A stretch of DNA of 33,106 bases, taken from contig JBMOIC010000025.1 of the NCBI GenBank assembly GCA_049317525.1, positions 1 to 33,106 of the forward strand. Reading direction: 5' to 3'. Source of the DNA: UBA961 sp049317525 (GTDB taxonomy: Bacteria > Bacteroidota > Ignavibacteria > Kapaibacteriales > UBA961). Of the stretch, positions 33,043-33,106 are shown piece by piece (the first letter of the stretch is position 1; the number at the start of each line of letters is the position of its first letter). The notes beneath the pieces were generated by a model. That model was given only the letters and a program-made list of their open reading frames with translations. It made no database searches and had not been told where the DNA came from. The translations under genes were made by a program, and so were the position numbers.

Positions 33043-33105
33043 TTACCATATAGTATAAAAAAAGCGCCCTTGAACATATTCAACAGCGCTATCAATATCA
33101 TGTAT
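33043..33105 (-). CDS. Possible C-terminal end of a gene running off the window
   Basis: The minus strand is open from the window edge to a TAA at 33043-33045, giving about 20 residues ending in VQGRFFYTIW, with the next gene's ATG 3 nt downstream (33039). That spacing fits an operon. The same bases form a strong terminator-like hairpin, so this may be an untranslated tail instead. I cannot tell from this window. Confidence 0.3.
   Translation of the reverse strand: MHDIDSAVEYVQGRFFYTIW
33057..33090 (-). terminator. Intrinsic-terminator-like hairpin upstream of the His-rich gene
   Basis: On the minus strand AGCGC (33090-33086) pairs with GCGCT (33067-33063), enclosing a second stem TTGAA/TTCAA (33083-33079 with 33074-33070) around a 4-nt loop. 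A run of seven T follows (33063-33057). This is a canonical terminator shape for a leftward gene beyond the window edge. It overlaps the possible C-terminal coding tail, and only 17 nt separate it from the next ATG. Confidence 0.6.
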
Positions 33106-33106
33106 A

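Overview
This is AT-rich, gene-dense chromosomal DNA with no tRNA, rRNA, CRISPR array, insertion sequence or phage module that I can see. The gene set points to a Gram-negative bacterium of the Bacteroidota/Chlorobiota (FCB) group. It includes a type IX secretion (T9SS) plug-like protein, a protein ending in a T9SS type-A-like sorting domain, a DUF2723 membrane protein, a Bacteroidota-style Lgt, Kdo transferase and LptB (so LPS is made), and TAnnTTTG -7-like boxes. The domain style resembles the Ignavibacteria/Kapabacteria side rather than classical Bacteroidia, but that placement is inference. No single taxon is proven.

Layout. Positions 131-4339 (minus): an exported heavy-metal-associated protein, dusB, and a giant tilS whose normal enzyme core is wrapped in long lysine-rich disordered extensions. 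4547-7330 (plus): a DUF2723 membrane protein, ending against a bidirectional terminator that also contains the end of the minus-strand 5-formyl-THF cyclo-ligase gene. 8039-10477 (plus): an SF2 helicase coupled to rimM, tail-to-tail with priA (minus, 10474-13005). 13148-17608 (plus): an envelope block of lipoprotein HtrA protease, lptB, an orphan CcmA-like ATPase, a lipoprotein lytic transglycosylase and lgt. 17659-22483 (minus): a tightly overlapping operon of two outer-membrane beta-barrel proteins, a HAD phosphatase, the T9SS plug-like protein and Kdo transferase (waaA/kdtA). 22575-23588 (plus): phosphate acetyltransferase. 23698-31128 (plus): a T9SS-exported protein translationally coupled to an IgGFc-binding-like/beta-barrel fusion protein, then rhodanese, flavin reductase, a TIGR01777 epimerase, a divergent MurG and a TPR/SPOR-domain protein. 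31129-33039 (minus): imidazolonepropionase (hutI) and an upstream histidine-rich exported protein of unknown function.

How they fit together. Much of the window is envelope biology: LPS (lptB, waaA), lipoprotein maturation (lgt), peptidoglycan (murG, lytic transglycosylase, SPOR protein), periplasmic quality control (HtrA) and T9SS (plug, sorting-domain protein). The rest is tRNA and ribosome maturation (dusB, tilS, rimM), replication restart (priA) and central metabolism. The strongest candidates for something undescribed are the coupled T9SS-cargo/IgGFc-barrel pair, the extended TilS, and the divergent MurG. Start codons were chosen from signal peptides, overlaps and -7 boxes. Several genes appear to use TTG or GTG.
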